Below, in pieces: positions 8,592 to 18,034 of a DNA stretch of 64,000 bases (its first letter is position 1; every line of letters starts with the position of its first letter). This DNA comes from Aurantimicrobium sp. INA4. Its GTDB lineage: Bacteria; Actinomycetota; Actinomycetes; Actinomycetales; Microbacteriaceae. Both the position numbers and the translations under genes were made by a program. The stretch lies in NCBI RefSeq assembly GCF_027924525.1, contig NZ_AP027040.1, forward strand, positions 1,302,001 to 1,366,000, read 5' to 3'. The notes beneath the pieces were generated by a model. The model ran no database searches, had not been told where the DNA came from, and saw nothing but the letters and a program-made list of their open reading frames with translations.

Positions 8592-9574
8592 TCATCACTG
8601 TGACCGCTAACCCCAGTCTGGATCTCACCCTCGAGGTTGAGAAGTTCGAGCAGGGTGAAGTCAACCGTTCAACCAGCAAGCACAAAGACCCCGCGGGCAA
8701 AGGAATTAACGTTTCTCGCGCTCTGCACAAAAACGGCGTCGACACTGCCGCCGTTTTCCCTGCAGATGCCTCTGTGGGTGTCTGGATTGAAAAGGCCCTC
8801 ACTGAATCAGGAATCCAAACCATCACGACTCGTATCACCGATGAGGTTCGCCAGAACATCACCATCGTTGATGCTCAGGGCGACACCACAAAGATTAATG
8901 AGACAGGCCCCCTACTCAGCGCCGACGAAGTCTCATCACTTCTGGCCCAGATTGCTGGCCTACTTGAGACCCAACCAGAATGGCTCGTTGCTGCAGGAAG
9001 TTTGCCTCCAGGTCTTGATGGATCCTTCTACGTTGCTCTCGGCAAACTCGCTCATGAGCACGGTGTTCGTTTTGCTGTCGATAGTTCCGGCTCTGCTTTC
9101 AAAGATGTAGCACACGCGGGTGTTGCTGATGTGATGAAACCCAACCACGAAGAGTTAGAAGAATTAGCTGGCCGTGAACTTCCCACCGTCGGGGATGTTG
9201 TTGATTTTGCTAAGTCCATGCTCGGTAACCCCAGCGCCGCAATCGTGGTGAGCCTCGGAGAAAACGGAGCACTTCTGGTCAACAACCGGGGAAGCATCTG
9301 GGCCGGTCACGAGCCTGTCAGTCCAGAGAGCACAGTCGGTGCCGGAGACAGCACCCTCGCCGGTTACCTCAGTGCTGATGTCTCGCTTTCCGAAGAGGAT
9401 TCTGAGTCTGAGTCTGGCGATATTGCTCGGATTTCAACTGCTGTGGCATGGGGCTCGGCTGCCGTTCAATTGCCTGCCACCACGGTTCCAGGTCCAAAAG
9501 ACATTACTATTACGGCAGTTCACACTGTTGTTAACCCAGAACCACAAACCGCAATTAAGGAGCTCCACGTATGA
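8588..9574 (+). CDS. fruK: 1-phosphofructokinase (PfkB family)
   Basis: Phosphorylates fructose-1-phosphate from the PTS to fructose-1,6-bisphosphate, feeding glycolysis. The 328-residue protein begins MIITVTANPSLDLTLEVE, the family start. The first PfkB signature is around GKGINVSRAL and the second is VGAGDSTLAGYL, containing the catalytic Asp. A short acidic Ser/Glu stretch (EEDSESESGD, about residues 270-279) sits in a surface loop and is unusual. It overlaps fruR by four bases and the EIIA gene by four bases, so it is tightly coupled. Position between a DeoR regulator and fructose EII genes supports fructose-1-phosphate rather than tagatose-6-phosphate as substrate. Confidence 0.93.
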   Translation: MIITVTANPSLDLTLEVEKFEQGEVNRSTSKHKDPAGKGINVSRALHKNGVDTAAVFPADASVGVWIEKALTESGIQTITTRITDEVRQNITIVDAQGDTTKINETGPLLSADEVSSLLAQIAGLLETQPEWLVAAGSLPPGLDGSFYVALGKLAHEHGVRFAVDSSGSAFKDVAHAGVADVMKPNHEELEELAGRELPTVGDVVDFAKSMLGNPSAAIVVSLGENGALLVNNRGSIWAGHEPVSPESTVGAGDSTLAGYLSADVSLSEEDSESESGDIARISTAVAWGSAAVQLPATTVPGPKDITITAVHTVVNPEPQTAIKELHV

Positions 9575-10020
9575 GTGCACTAACGACCGAGGACATCGTC
9601 ATCGTTGGTCTAGAAGCAGAGACCAAGGAAGACGCAACGCGTCAGCTAGCTGTGAAGCTCGCTAATGACGGACGTGTAACAGATCTCGATGGTTTCCTCG
9701 CCGATGTTCGCGCACGTGAGGAACAGATGGCGACCGGTCTTCCCGGTGGAATCGGTATCCCTCACGCACGTTCAGCTCACGTCACGGTTCCTTCAGTTGC
9801 TGTGGCAACCAGCGTTGACGGCGTGAACTTTGGCGCTGCCGACGGTCCCGCACACCTCATCTTCTTGATCGCTGCACCAGATGGTGCAGATGACAAGCAT
9901 CTCCACATCCTCGCTGCACTTGCTCGCAAGCTCGTGCACGAAGACTTCCGTCAATCACTGCGCGACGCTAACTCCGGCGCCGAGATCGCAGAGATTATCA
10001 CCCGAGAGGTACAGCAATAA
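9571..10020 (+). CDS. Fructose-type PTS EIIA protein
   Basis: Accepts phosphate from HPr and passes it to EIIB. The 149-residue single-domain protein contains the EIIA(fru/mtl) motif GGIGIPHARSAHV, whose His (about residue 67) is the phosphorylation site. Also present are KEDATRQLAVKLA and DDKHLHILAALARKL. It overlaps fruK (ATGA) and the EIIB gene (TAATG), so translation is coupled. In many actinobacteria EIIA, EIIB and EIIC form one FruA polypeptide; here each is a separate gene. The His-containing motif makes the assignment firm. Confidence 0.93.
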   Translation: MSALTTEDIVIVGLEAETKEDATRQLAVKLANDGRVTDLDGFLADVRAREEQMATGLPGGIGIPHARSAHVTVPSVAVATSVDGVNFGAADGPAHLIFLIAAPDGADDKHLHILAALARKLVHEDFRQSLRDANSGAEIAEIITREVQQ

Positions 10021-10451
10021 TGACCAAAATTGTCGCAGTAACATCCTGCATCACCGGTATTGCCCACACCTACATGGCAGCTGAAGCTCTCGAGCAGGCA
10101 GCCAAGAAGGCTGGCTACGAGATCACTGTAGAAACCCAGGGTTCTGCAGGTTCATCCCCCATGAAGCAATCCACCATCGACGAAGCGGACGTTGTCATCT
10201 TCGCCACCGATCTTGAGGTCAAGGACCGTTCACGTTTCAACGGCAAGCCTTTCCTTCAGATTGGCGTGAGCAAGGCTCTTGCAGACGCAGACAACGTCGT
10301 TGCTCAGGCTGTTTCATCCATCGCCACCCTCCCCAAGGATGGCGGAGCTGCACCCGCAGCACCGAAAGCTGCTCCTGCAGCCGAAAAAGCACCCAAAAAG
10401 GACTCCGGCGACAAGCCTGGGTTCTTCGGTCGCCTCTTCGGAAGCAAGTAG
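10020..10451 (+). CDS. Fructose-type PTS EIIB protein
   Basis: Receives phosphate from EIIA on a Cys and phosphorylates fructose bound to EIIC. The 143 residues start with the EIIB(fru) motif VAVTSCITGIAHTYMAAEAL, whose Cys (residue 10) is the active site. GSAGSS and ADVVIFATDLEVKDRSRF follow. After about residue 105 comes an Ala/Pro/Lys-rich tail ending in FFGRLFGSK. This resembles the flexible linker that joins B and C domains in fused FruA proteins, so the split may have occurred at the linker. The start overlaps the EIIA stop by one base. Confidence 0.93.
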   Translation: MTKIVAVTSCITGIAHTYMAAEALEQAAKKAGYEITVETQGSAGSSPMKQSTIDEADVVIFATDLEVKDRSRFNGKPFLQIGVSKALADADNVVAQAVSSIATLPKDGGAAPAAPKAAPAAEKAPKKDSGDKPGFFGRLFGSK

Positions 10452-10531
10452 TAGATTCCCCACAGAGTTCCTGCTGAGACGGCAGGTTCAGTAACACCAA
10501 TAAAAATGCAATGAGGCATTGGAGGCCACAA

Positions 10532-11650
10532 TTGTCTAGTAATTCAGGAACAGGAACACGCATCCGCCAATGGCTGATGACCGGTGTTTCCTACATGATC
10601 CCCTTCGTGGCGGCCGGCGGTATCCTTATCGCTCTGTCGTTCGCAATCGGTGGTTATGACATCGTTTACCAGGACCAGGGCGAGTTCCTGGCAGCGGGCT
10701 TCAACCCACTGTCGGCACACGACTGGGCCTACGTAATGTTCGCCGTTGGTGCAGCAACCTTCGGCTTCCTTGTACCCGTTCTGTCAGGTTTTATTGCGTA
10801 CGCAATTGCTGACCGTCCAGGTCTTGCTCCCGGTTTCGTTGGTGGTGCCATCGCTGGTACCGTTGGCGCCGGATTCCTCGGTGGTCTGATCACCGGTTTC
10901 CTCGCAGGTTTCGTAGCACTCTGGCTCAGCCGCCTCAAGGTTGCTGGCTGGTTCCGCCCCATGATGCCTGTTGTTGTGATTCCTTTGATTGCAACCTTCG
11001 TCACCGGTGGTCTGATGCTCGTGATCCTCGGTGGTCCACTGAAGGCTCTCATGGACTCACTGAACGCATGGCTGACCGGTCTTTCCGGTGGAAGCGTTAT
11101 CCTCCTGGGTATCGTTCTCGGTCTCATGATGGCATTCGACATGGGTGGTCCCGTCAACAAGGTGGCATACACCTTCGCTGCAGCTGGTCTTACTGAGGCT
11201 GGCGCAACCGCTGCTGACAACGACGTTCGCTTCGTTGTTATGGCTATCGTTATGGCTGCAGGTATGACACCTCCTCTGGGTCTCGCACTCGCGACTGTTC
11301 TCCGCAAGAGCGCATTCTCGAACGCTGAGCGTCAGAACGGTAAGGCTGCTTGGGTTCTTGGTGCATCCTTCATCACTGAAGGTGCTATCCCCTTCGCTGC
11401 TGCTGACCCCATCCGTGTGATTCCTTCGATCATGATCGGTTCTGCAACTGCAGGTGCTCTCGTTGGAGCATTTGGCTGCACCCTCCGTGCACCTCACGGT
11501 GGTCTGTGGGTATTCGGCCTCGTTGGTAACTGGCCTCTGTACCTGGTAGCTATCGCTATCGGTACCGTCGTTACCGCTCTCCTCGTTCTCGTCGCAAAGA
11601 ACATCAAGCCTGGTGTATCTGACGAGGAGCTGGAGGAAGCAGTTGCCTAA
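10532..11650 (+). CDS. Fructose-type PTS EIIC permease
   Basis: Membrane channel that binds and translocates fructose while EIIB phosphorylates it. The 372 residues contain eight to ten hydrophobic segments. EIIC(fru) landmarks include SYMIPFVAAGGILIALSFAIGG near the N-terminus, AYAIADRPGLAPGFVGG, MMAFDMGGPVNK and FITEGAIPFAAADP, plus APHGG near the C-terminus. The start is TTG 10532, six bases after GGAGG (10521-10525). An ATG at 10511 is in frame but lies before that ribosome site and adds only unrelated residues. An 80-base gap separates it from the EIIB gene. It overlaps ptsH by eight bases. Confidence 0.94.
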   Translation: MSSNSGTGTRIRQWLMTGVSYMIPFVAAGGILIALSFAIGGYDIVYQDQGEFLAAGFNPLSAHDWAYVMFAVGAATFGFLVPVLSGFIAYAIADRPGLAPGFVGGAIAGTVGAGFLGGLITGFLAGFVALWLSRLKVAGWFRPMMPVVVIPLIATFVTGGLMLVILGGPLKALMDSLNAWLTGLSGGSVILLGIVLGLMMAFDMGGPVNKVAYTFAAAGLTEAGATAADNDVRFVVMAIVMAAGMTPPLGLALATVLRKSAFSNAERQNGKAAWVLGASFITEGAIPFAAADPIRVIPSIMIGSATAGALVGAFGCTLRAPHGGLWVFGLVGNWPLYLVAIAIGTVVTALLVLVAKNIKPGVSDEELEEAVA

Positions 11651-11918
11651 AGCTCAGAGAACAGTCACCGTTGGTTCGCGTGTTGGACTGCACGCTCGCC
11701 CTGCCAGCACCTTTGTGCAGGCAGTGGCAGCAACAGGTCACAACGTAACGATTACCAAAACAAACGGTGACGACGCAGACGGTGCAAGCATCCTCTCGGT
11801 GCTCGCTCTCGCTGTCGGACACGGTGAAGAAATCGTGCTCGATGTTGAAGGTGACAACGCTGAGGTGATTGCAGACGAGCTGGCTAGCCTGCTCACGTCT
11901 GACCTCGATGCTGACTAA
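11643..11918 (+). CDS. ptsH: Phosphocarrier protein HPr
   Basis: Small carrier that shuttles phosphate from enzyme I to EIIA. The 91 residues have the active site VGLHARPASTF, with the phosphorylated His near residue 15-18. The regulatory-Ser region reads GASILSVLALAVGHGEEI. The start is TTG 11643, five bases after GGAGGA (11632-11637) inside the EIIC gene, giving an eight-base overlap. Longer in-frame starts encode residues unrelated to HPr. With ptsI across the divergent promoter, this locus encodes a whole fructose PTS. Confidence 0.94.
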   Translation: MPKAQRTVTVGSRVGLHARPASTFVQAVAATGHNVTITKTNGDDADGASILSVLALAVGHGEEIVLDVEGDNAEVIADELASLLTSDLDAD

Positions 11919-11936
11919 TCGTTAGCAGGGCTCTTT

Positions 11937-11969
11937 GGCCCGTGGGTTCCGATAGGGAATCCACGGGCC
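11937..11969 (+). terminator. Terminator of the fructose PTS operon
   Basis: GGCCCGTGGGTTCC pairs with GGAATCCACGGGCC (one G-T pair) around a short GATAG loop. It is followed by a T-rich stretch and lies 18 bases after the ptsH stop. Confidence 0.85.
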
Positions 11970-11977
11970 TTTCCCTT

Positions 11978-11983
11978 TAAGCT
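11978..11983 (+). promoter_or_regulatory. -10 element (TAAGCT) of a leaderless promoter for the YihY-family gene
   Basis: TAAGCT is seven bases before ATG 11991, and no ribosome site precedes that start. It lies directly after the ptsH terminator. Confidence 0.55.
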
Positions 11984-11990
11984 GACAGAT

Positions 11991-12896
11991 ATGAAAAAGG
12001 CATTGGTGTGGGCGCAAGAACGTCGCCCGTATCGGGTCTACAAGATTTACAGTGCCGCAGGTGGAAACCTGCTGGCCGCAGGTATGTCATTCCAAGCATT
12101 GTTTGCCACCTTTGCAGCTGTGTGGCTTGGCTTCAGCCTCAGTGGCATCTATCTTCGCGAGCGCCCAGAACTCAAAAACGCCATTATTGATTTCATTAAT
12201 ACCCAAATTCCTGATCTCATCCAAAAGGGTGGTGTGATTGATCCAGGGATTTTGGACACAACCACCAACTTGGGGTGGACTGGTGGAATCGCGGTTGTTG
12301 TTGTTCTGTACACAGCAATTAATTGGCTGAACTACATCCGCACTGCTGTGCGTACAATCTTCACTCTGCCACCTTCTCGGTTGAATTTTGTGCTTCTCAA
12401 GCTCTATGACCTGGTTCTGGCGTTGGGATACGGTCTCTTCGTCATCCTCACCTCAGCACTCACGGTTGTGGCAACAAATCTGGCAAATGTGATCTTCCCT
12501 GCTTTAGGAATTATTGATAGCACTGGGTGGGGCAAGATTGGTTTTGAGATTGCTGGGTTGGTTATCGTCTTCATTTTTGATGCCATCATGCTTGCCTTGG
12601 TGATGAATGTTCTCAGCGGTGTTCCCATTCCACTTCGGAATCTCAGAGATGGTGTGCTTTTGGGAGCACTCGCGTTGACATTGTTGAAAATTGCGGGGTC
12701 CTACATTCTGACCCGCACAGAAAGTAATCCCCTCTTAGCCAGCTTCACCGTGTTTATCGGTTTGCTGATCTACTTCAACTTCGCATCACGGATCTATTTG
12801 TTTGCTACCAGCTGGGTTGCATTGAGCATGCAGGATGACCAGGTCGAAGTTCGCGACTTGGGCTGGATTGTTCCCCACCGTCACCCCAATGAGTAG
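11991..12896 (+). CDS. YihY/BrkB-family inner membrane protein
   Basis: Integral membrane protein of unknown biochemical role; despite old names (BrkB, RNase BN) the family is not a nuclease. The 301 residues show six hydrophobic segments. Family blocks include YSAAGGNLLAAGMSFQALFA near residue 20, WLNYIRTAVRTIF in the middle and GVLLGALALTLLKIAGSYIL later. The C-terminal ASRIYLFATSWVAL is also characteristic. The ATG at 11991 lacks a ribosome site and has a leaderless -10 seven bases upstream. It is followed within 16 bases by the exonuclease III gene, which has its own similar promoter. Confidence 0.87.
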   Translation: MKKALVWAQERRPYRVYKIYSAAGGNLLAAGMSFQALFATFAAVWLGFSLSGIYLRERPELKNAIIDFINTQIPDLIQKGGVIDPGILDTTTNLGWTGGIAVVVVLYTAINWLNYIRTAVRTIFTLPPSRLNFVLLKLYDLVLALGYGLFVILTSALTVVATNLANVIFPALGIIDSTGWGKIGFEIAGLVIVFIFDAIMLALVMNVLSGVPIPLRNLRDGVLLGALALTLLKIAGSYILTRTESNPLLASFTVFIGLLIYFNFASRIYLFATSWVALSMQDDQVEVRDLGWIVPHRHPNE

Positions 12897-12899
12897 CCC

Positions 12900-12905
12900 T
12901 AGACT
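12900..12905 (+). promoter_or_regulatory. -10 element (TAGACT) of a leaderless promoter for xth
   Basis: TAGACT is seven bases before ATG 12913. It lies in the 16-base gap after the preceding stop, and there is no ribosome site. Confidence 0.55.
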
Positions 12906-12912
12906 TGAAAGC

Positions 12913-13752
12913 ATGTCCGTTCGCATCGCCACCGTCAATGTCAATGGCGTTCGTGCCGCTTTCCGTAAAGGAATGGACCAGTGGCTTTCACAGCGCAACG
13001 TGGACATTCTTGCCCTGCAGGAAGTCCGCGCATCGACCGAAGACTTGGAAGAGCTTCTAGGACCTGAGTGGAACATTCTGCACGATGCTGCCACGGCTAA
13101 AGGCCGTGCAGGAGTTGCCTTGGCTAGTCGCAGCAGTGCGGAAATTCACCGCGTCAGCCTCGGTGCTGATGATTTTGATACGGCAGGTCGTTGGCTTGAA
13201 GCGGACTACAAAATTGGCGACAAGATTCTTACCGTGGTGAGCACCTATGTTCACTCGGGCGAAGTCGACACCCCCAAGCAGGTGGAGAAATTCAAGTTCC
13301 TAGAAGCAATGCAAGAACGGCTTCCTGAGCTCGAAGCACACACTCCCTACGCACTGGTCGTGGGAGATCTCAACGTCGGCCACACCGAGCTTGATATCAA
13401 GAACTGGAAAGGCAATGTCAAGCGCGCAGGGTTCCTGCCCGAAGAGCGTGCCTACTTCTATCGATTTATGGGCCCCAAAGGCGAGCCCGTCACCGGACCT
13501 GACGGTTCCACCGGGACTGGCCTAGGTTGGGTTGATGTGGGACGCCAGGCAGCCGGGGATGTTCCTGGCCCCTTCACCTGGTGGTCGTGGCGTGGTCAAG
13601 CATTCGATAACGATGCTGGCTGGCGTATTGATTACCATCTGGCAACCCCAGCTTTGGCTGCTCTTGCCTCGAACTACAGTGTTGACCGCGCAGACTCCTA
13701 CGACACTCGCTGGTCAGATCACACCCCCGTTGTTGTCGACTACAACCTCTAG
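12913..13752 (+). CDS. xth: Exodeoxyribonuclease III / AP endonuclease
   Basis: Base-excision repair nuclease that cleaves at abasic sites and removes 3' blocking groups. The 279-residue protein has the exonuclease III core: IATVNVNGVRAAF at the start, LALQEVRA with the metal-binding Glu, and VVGDLNVGHTELDIKN in the middle. Near the end are WRIDYHLATP and WSDHTPVVVDY with the catalytic Asp-His pair. The start at ATG 12913 gives the family N-terminus; an ATG at 12835 is in frame but overlaps the preceding gene. It is followed six bases later by trpS. Confidence 0.93.
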   Translation: MSVRIATVNVNGVRAAFRKGMDQWLSQRNVDILALQEVRASTEDLEELLGPEWNILHDAATAKGRAGVALASRSSAEIHRVSLGADDFDTAGRWLEADYKIGDKILTVVSTYVHSGEVDTPKQVEKFKFLEAMQERLPELEAHTPYALVVGDLNVGHTELDIKNWKGNVKRAGFLPEERAYFYRFMGPKGEPVTGPDGSTGTGLGWVDVGRQAAGDVPGPFTWWSWRGQAFDNDAGWRIDYHLATPALAALASNYSVDRADSYDTRWSDHTPVVVDYNL

Positions 13753-14772
<1,020 letters not shown>

Positions 14773-14849
14773 CCCCGCACGCTCTCAGCGAATTCACACC
14801 CCAGTCTTAGGTGGGAATAACTCCGGGCAGTAGACTGTTATCTAGAGCA

Positions 14850-14990
14850 ACGCGCTTCGGGGTCAGTGAAAATCTGAGCCGGCGGTGAAAGTCCGCGACC
14901 CTCATGCAAAAGCCACCCGGCTGGAGGATGAGGTTGATTCGGTGAAATTCCGAAACCGACGGTTAAAGTCCGGATGGGAGAACGCGCGCG
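14850..14990 (+). promoter_or_regulatory. FMN riboswitch (RFN element) controlling the rib operon
   Basis: The conserved RFN strings are present in order: TTCGGGGTCAGTGAAA, GAGCCGGCGGTGAAAGTCCG, CGACCC, GGTTGATTCGGTGAAATTCC, CCGACGGTTAAAGTCCGGAT and GGGAGAACGCG. CGCGC at the 5' side pairs with GCGCG at the 3' side to close P1. It lies about 90 bases upstream of ribD. FMN binding is expected to lower rib expression. Confidence 0.96.
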
Positions 14991-15082
14991 GCAGGTGTAG
15001 TTAGTGACGCCTGCCGAGTTCGGTTGTCATTTCGGCACCCGTCTACCCGAAGCATGCCTCCACAACAGAGAGCACCGGTAGA
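14990..15082 (+). promoter_or_regulatory. Expression platform downstream of the FMN aptamer
   Basis: GGCAGGTGT (14990-14998) pairs with ACGCCTGCC (15007-15015) with one G-T pair, forming a strong stem that begins on the last base of P1. No T-run follows, so simple termination is not obvious. TCTACC (15042-15047) is complementary to GGTAGA (15077-15082), which includes the first base of the ribD start codon. Translational sequestration is therefore possible. The mechanism is inferred. Confidence 0.5.
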
Positions 15083-16119
15083 TGAACGAGTTAGACACCA
15101 CGCAGGCCGAACAGGCCGCTATGCGTCGTGCCATCGTGCTTGCCGGGAACGGCCCGCATTTTGGCGTCAACCCACAGGTGGGTTGCGTCGTTTTGAATGC
15201 TGAAGGAACGACTATCGCTGAAGGCTGGCACCGTGGTGCCGGCACAGCTCATGCTGAAGTAGATGCGTTGAGTCAACTCACACCTGAACAGGCGCAAGGC
15301 TCAACCTTTGTGGTCACCTTAGAGCCCTGTAACCACACCGGCCGCACAGGTCCGTGTGCACAAGCCCTCATTGAGGCTAGGGTTGGACGCGTTGTCTACG
15401 CCGCTACTGACCCCGGTCATGCCTCCTCTGGCGGGGCACAACGTCTGCGCGATGCCGGTATCGAGGTTGTTGGCGGCCTGCTCGAAGATGAGGTGGAAGA
15501 GCTCCTTGAAGAGTGGATGCTTGCCGCACGCCTTCACCGTCCTCACGTCACAGTGAAGTGGGCCTCGAGTTTTGATGGCCGTGCTGCGGCAACAGACGGA
15601 ACAAGCCAGTGGATTTCTGGTCCTCAATCGCGTGAGCGTGTTCATCTGCAGCGTTCAGCAGCAGATGCCATCGTCGTGGGAACAGGAACGGTTTTGGCAG
15701 ATAACCCTTCCCTGACTGCGCGCACCACCTCTGGGGATCTTCACGATCACCAGCCCATCCCCGTCATCATTGGAAAACGCCAGATTCCTGGTGATGCCCA
15801 GGTTCATAAGCACCCCCTCGAGCCTCTCGTAATCGGTCACAATGACCTGCATGCGGCTCTGAGCGAGATGTTTGATCAGGGAATTAGAACTGTGTATCTC
15901 GAGGGCGGTCCTACCTTAGCCAGTGCGTTCATCGCCCAAGGTTTAGCTGACCGTCTCTACATCTTCCAAGCTCCCGTTCTGTTAGGCGGAGACAAACTTG
16001 CCCTGGGCGACCTTGGTGTTTCCACCCTGTCTGAACGTATTGATCTCGAGGTCAGCTCAGTCGAAAACCTGGGTGACGACATTTTGATCACCGCTAAACC
16101 AATCAGGAAAGGGGCCTAA
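15082..16119 (+). CDS. ribD: Bifunctional riboflavin deaminase-reductase
   Basis: Deaminates and then reduces the GTP-derived pyrimidine intermediate in riboflavin synthesis. The 345 residues have an N-terminal zinc deaminase with HAEVDAL and EPCNHTGRTGPCAQAL (the zinc ligands). A C-terminal reductase of the DHFR-like RibD type begins around VTVKWASSFDGRAAATDGTS and includes YLEGGPTLASAFI. ATG 15082 is only weakly preceded by an AGAGAG site. It opens ribD-ribE-ribBA-ribH under the FMN riboswitch, with three bases before ribE. Confidence 0.96.
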   Translation: MNELDTTQAEQAAMRRAIVLAGNGPHFGVNPQVGCVVLNAEGTTIAEGWHRGAGTAHAEVDALSQLTPEQAQGSTFVVTLEPCNHTGRTGPCAQALIEARVGRVVYAATDPGHASSGGAQRLRDAGIEVVGGLLEDEVEELLEEWMLAARLHRPHVTVKWASSFDGRAAATDGTSQWISGPQSRERVHLQRSAADAIVVGTGTVLADNPSLTARTTSGDLHDHQPIPVIIGKRQIPGDAQVHKHPLEPLVIGHNDLHAALSEMFDQGIRTVYLEGGPTLASAFIAQGLADRLYIFQAPVLLGGDKLALGDLGVSTLSERIDLEVSSVENLGDDILITAKPIRKGA

Positions 16120-16122
16120 TCC

Positions 16123-16749
16123 ATGTTCACTGGCCTAATTGAAGAACGCGGAACAATCACCGCAATTGAAACTTTGCCTGATGCCGTGAGGCTGACAGTC
16201 TCCGGACAGAAAGCACTCTCCGGAGCACAGCAAGGTGATTCCATTGCCGTCAGCGGAGTGTGTCTGACAGTGATCGAACACGATGCCACCTCATTCACCG
16301 CAGATGTGATGCAGCAAACCTTAGACATGTCCACTCTCAGTGATGCGCGGGTCGGGTTGGCAGTCAATCTTGAACGCGCAGCAGAGCTGGGTAGCCGCCT
16401 AGGCGGCCACATCGTGCAAGGTCACGTTGATGGGACCGCCGAGGTTCTGTCGATTACGCCCAGTGAAGACTGGACAGTCATTCGCTTTGGCCTAGGTAGA
16501 GAACTAGCTCCTCTTCTTGTTGATAAGGGCTCCATCACTGTTGATGGTGTTTCGCTCACCGTGAGTAACATCAGTGACCCTTCAGAATCTGCCCAGTGGT
16601 TTGAGGTTTCTCTCATTCCAGAAACACTCGCGGTGACCACGCTTGGCCATCGTGCCGTGGGCGACAAGGTCAACCTCGAAACAGACATTATTGCCCGACA
16701 GGTCGCACGCATGCTGGCCTTCCTTCCCCAACAGAATGCAGGTGCCTAA
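16123..16749 (+). CDS. ribE: Riboflavin synthase alpha subunit
   Basis: Dismutates two 6,7-dimethyl-8-ribityllumazine molecules to riboflavin. The 208-residue protein begins with the invariant MFTGLIEERGTI. It has the two lumazine-binding repeats of the family: SIAVSGVCLTV in the first and SITVDGVSLTVS in the second. GGHIVQGHVDG joins them. GGAAAGGGG lies just upstream of the start. One base separates it from ribBA. The symbol ribE follows Bacillus/actinobacterial use; E. coli calls this gene ribC. Confidence 0.95.
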   Translation: MFTGLIEERGTITAIETLPDAVRLTVSGQKALSGAQQGDSIAVSGVCLTVIEHDATSFTADVMQQTLDMSTLSDARVGLAVNLERAAELGSRLGGHIVQGHVDGTAEVLSITPSEDWTVIRFGLGRELAPLLVDKGSITVDGVSLTVSNISDPSESAQWFEVSLIPETLAVTTLGHRAVGDKVNLETDIIARQVARMLAFLPQQNAGA

Positions 16750-16750
16750 C

Positions 16751-18034
16751 ATGGCTCTCACCCCTATCCCCGAAGTTCTTGAAGCGCTCAAGGCTGGACG
16801 CATCGTGCTCGTTGCCGATGACGAAGGTCGCGAGAACGAGGGCGACGCCATCATGGCGGCAGAGTTCGCGACCAAAGAAACCATGGCCTGGATCGTGAAG
16901 CACTCCTCTGGTCTGGTGTGTGCTCCGATGCCTCGTGATGTGGCTGACCGCCTCAACCTGCCCATCATGGTTGAGCGCAGCCAAGACACACGTGCCACGG
17001 CCTACACAATCTCCGTAGACGCTGCTTCTGATGTGACCACCGGCATCAGCGCCAGTGACCGTGCTCGCACCGTCAAGGTTTTAGCTGACCCCACAGCAGG
17101 CCCCATGGACCTGATTCGTCCCGGACACATCTTGCCGTTGCGTGCTGTCGACGGTGGTGTTCTTGAGCGCGCAGGTCACACAGAGGCAACGGTTGACCTT
17201 CTCCGCTTGGCTGGGTTGAACCCTGTCGGCGTCATCGCTGAGATTGTTGCTGAAGACGGTGACATGATGCGCATGCCTGGCCTGGAAGAGCTAGCTGAAC
17301 GCGAGAACTTACCGTTGACTACAGTTGCTGCGCTGGTTGATTACCTCGAAGCACACCCTCTGCCAGCTCGCATTGAAGGTGAACTCGATCAGCACCGAGT
17401 TGCTTTCGAGGTCGAGACCACTGTTCCCACTGATCTCGGAATGTTCCGTATGCGCGGTTACCGTGACCACGCAACAGGCACGGATCACGTGGCAATCATC
17501 GCCGGAAACCCCGACGGAGAAGACGTCCTCGTGCGCGTGCACTCCGAATGTCTCACCGGTGAAGCTTTGCACTCACTCAAGTGTGAGTGTGGCCCCCAGC
17601 TTGATGAGGCTTTGCGCATGATTGAGGCTGACCCTAATGGCGGGGTTGTTCTCTACCTACGCGGCCAAGAGGGTCGTGGCATTGGCTTGGTCAACAAATT
17701 TAAGGCCTACAAGCTGCAAGAGCAAGGCTTCGACACCCTCGACGCCAACCTTGCGCTGGGCTTCCCTGCCGATGCTCGTGATTACACCGCAGCAGCCCGC
17801 ATGCTCGATGACATGGGTATTCGCTCGGTGCGTCTGCTCAGCAACAACCCTGAGAAGAAGCGCCAGCTTGAGCAATATGGCATCAAAATCAATGATCTTG
17901 TTCCCCTCGTCGTGGGCCTGGGTGAATACAACACCGGTTACCTCAACGTGAAGCGTGACCGCATGGGACACCAGTTACCTGGCATCCTCCCCGCAATTGA
18001 ACCCGCAGTAACGGCCAAGGAGGTCACCGCATGA
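16751..18034 (+). CDS. ribBA: Bifunctional DHBP synthase / GTP cyclohydrolase II
   Basis: Supplies both precursors of riboflavin. The N-terminal half makes 3,4-dihydroxy-2-butanone-4-phosphate from ribulose-5-phosphate (VADDEGRENEGDA, RPGHILPLRA, GHTEATVDL). The C-terminal half opens GTP, with zinc ligands in VRVHSECLTGEALHSLKCECGP, the LRGQEGRGIGL block and LSNNPEKKRQLEQYGI. The 427-residue length is standard. ATG 16751 follows ribE by one base; longer in-frame starts overlap ribE and add no family sequence. It overlaps ribH by four bases. Confidence 0.96.
   Translation: MALTPIPEVLEALKAGRIVLVADDEGRENEGDAIMAAEFATKETMAWIVKHSSGLVCAPMPRDVADRLNLPIMVERSQDTRATAYTISVDAASDVTTGISASDRARTVKVLADPTAGPMDLIRPGHILPLRAVDGGVLERAGHTEATVDLLRLAGLNPVGVIAEIVAEDGDMMRMPGLEELAERENLPLTTVAALVDYLEAHPLPARIEGELDQHRVAFEVETTVPTDLGMFRMRGYRDHATGTDHVAIIAGNPDGEDVLVRVHSECLTGEALHSLKCECGPQLDEALRMIEADPNGGVVLYLRGQEGRGIGLVNKFKAYKLQEQGFDTLDANLALGFPADARDYTAAARMLDDMGIRSVRLLSNNPEKKRQLEQYGIKINDLVPLVVGLGEYNTGYLNVKRDRMGHQLPGILPAIEPAVTAKEVTA

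Noticed and set aside
10511..10531. ATG 10511 as the start of EIIC
   Set aside because: It precedes the GGAGG that serves TTG 10532 and adds residues unlike EIIC proteins.
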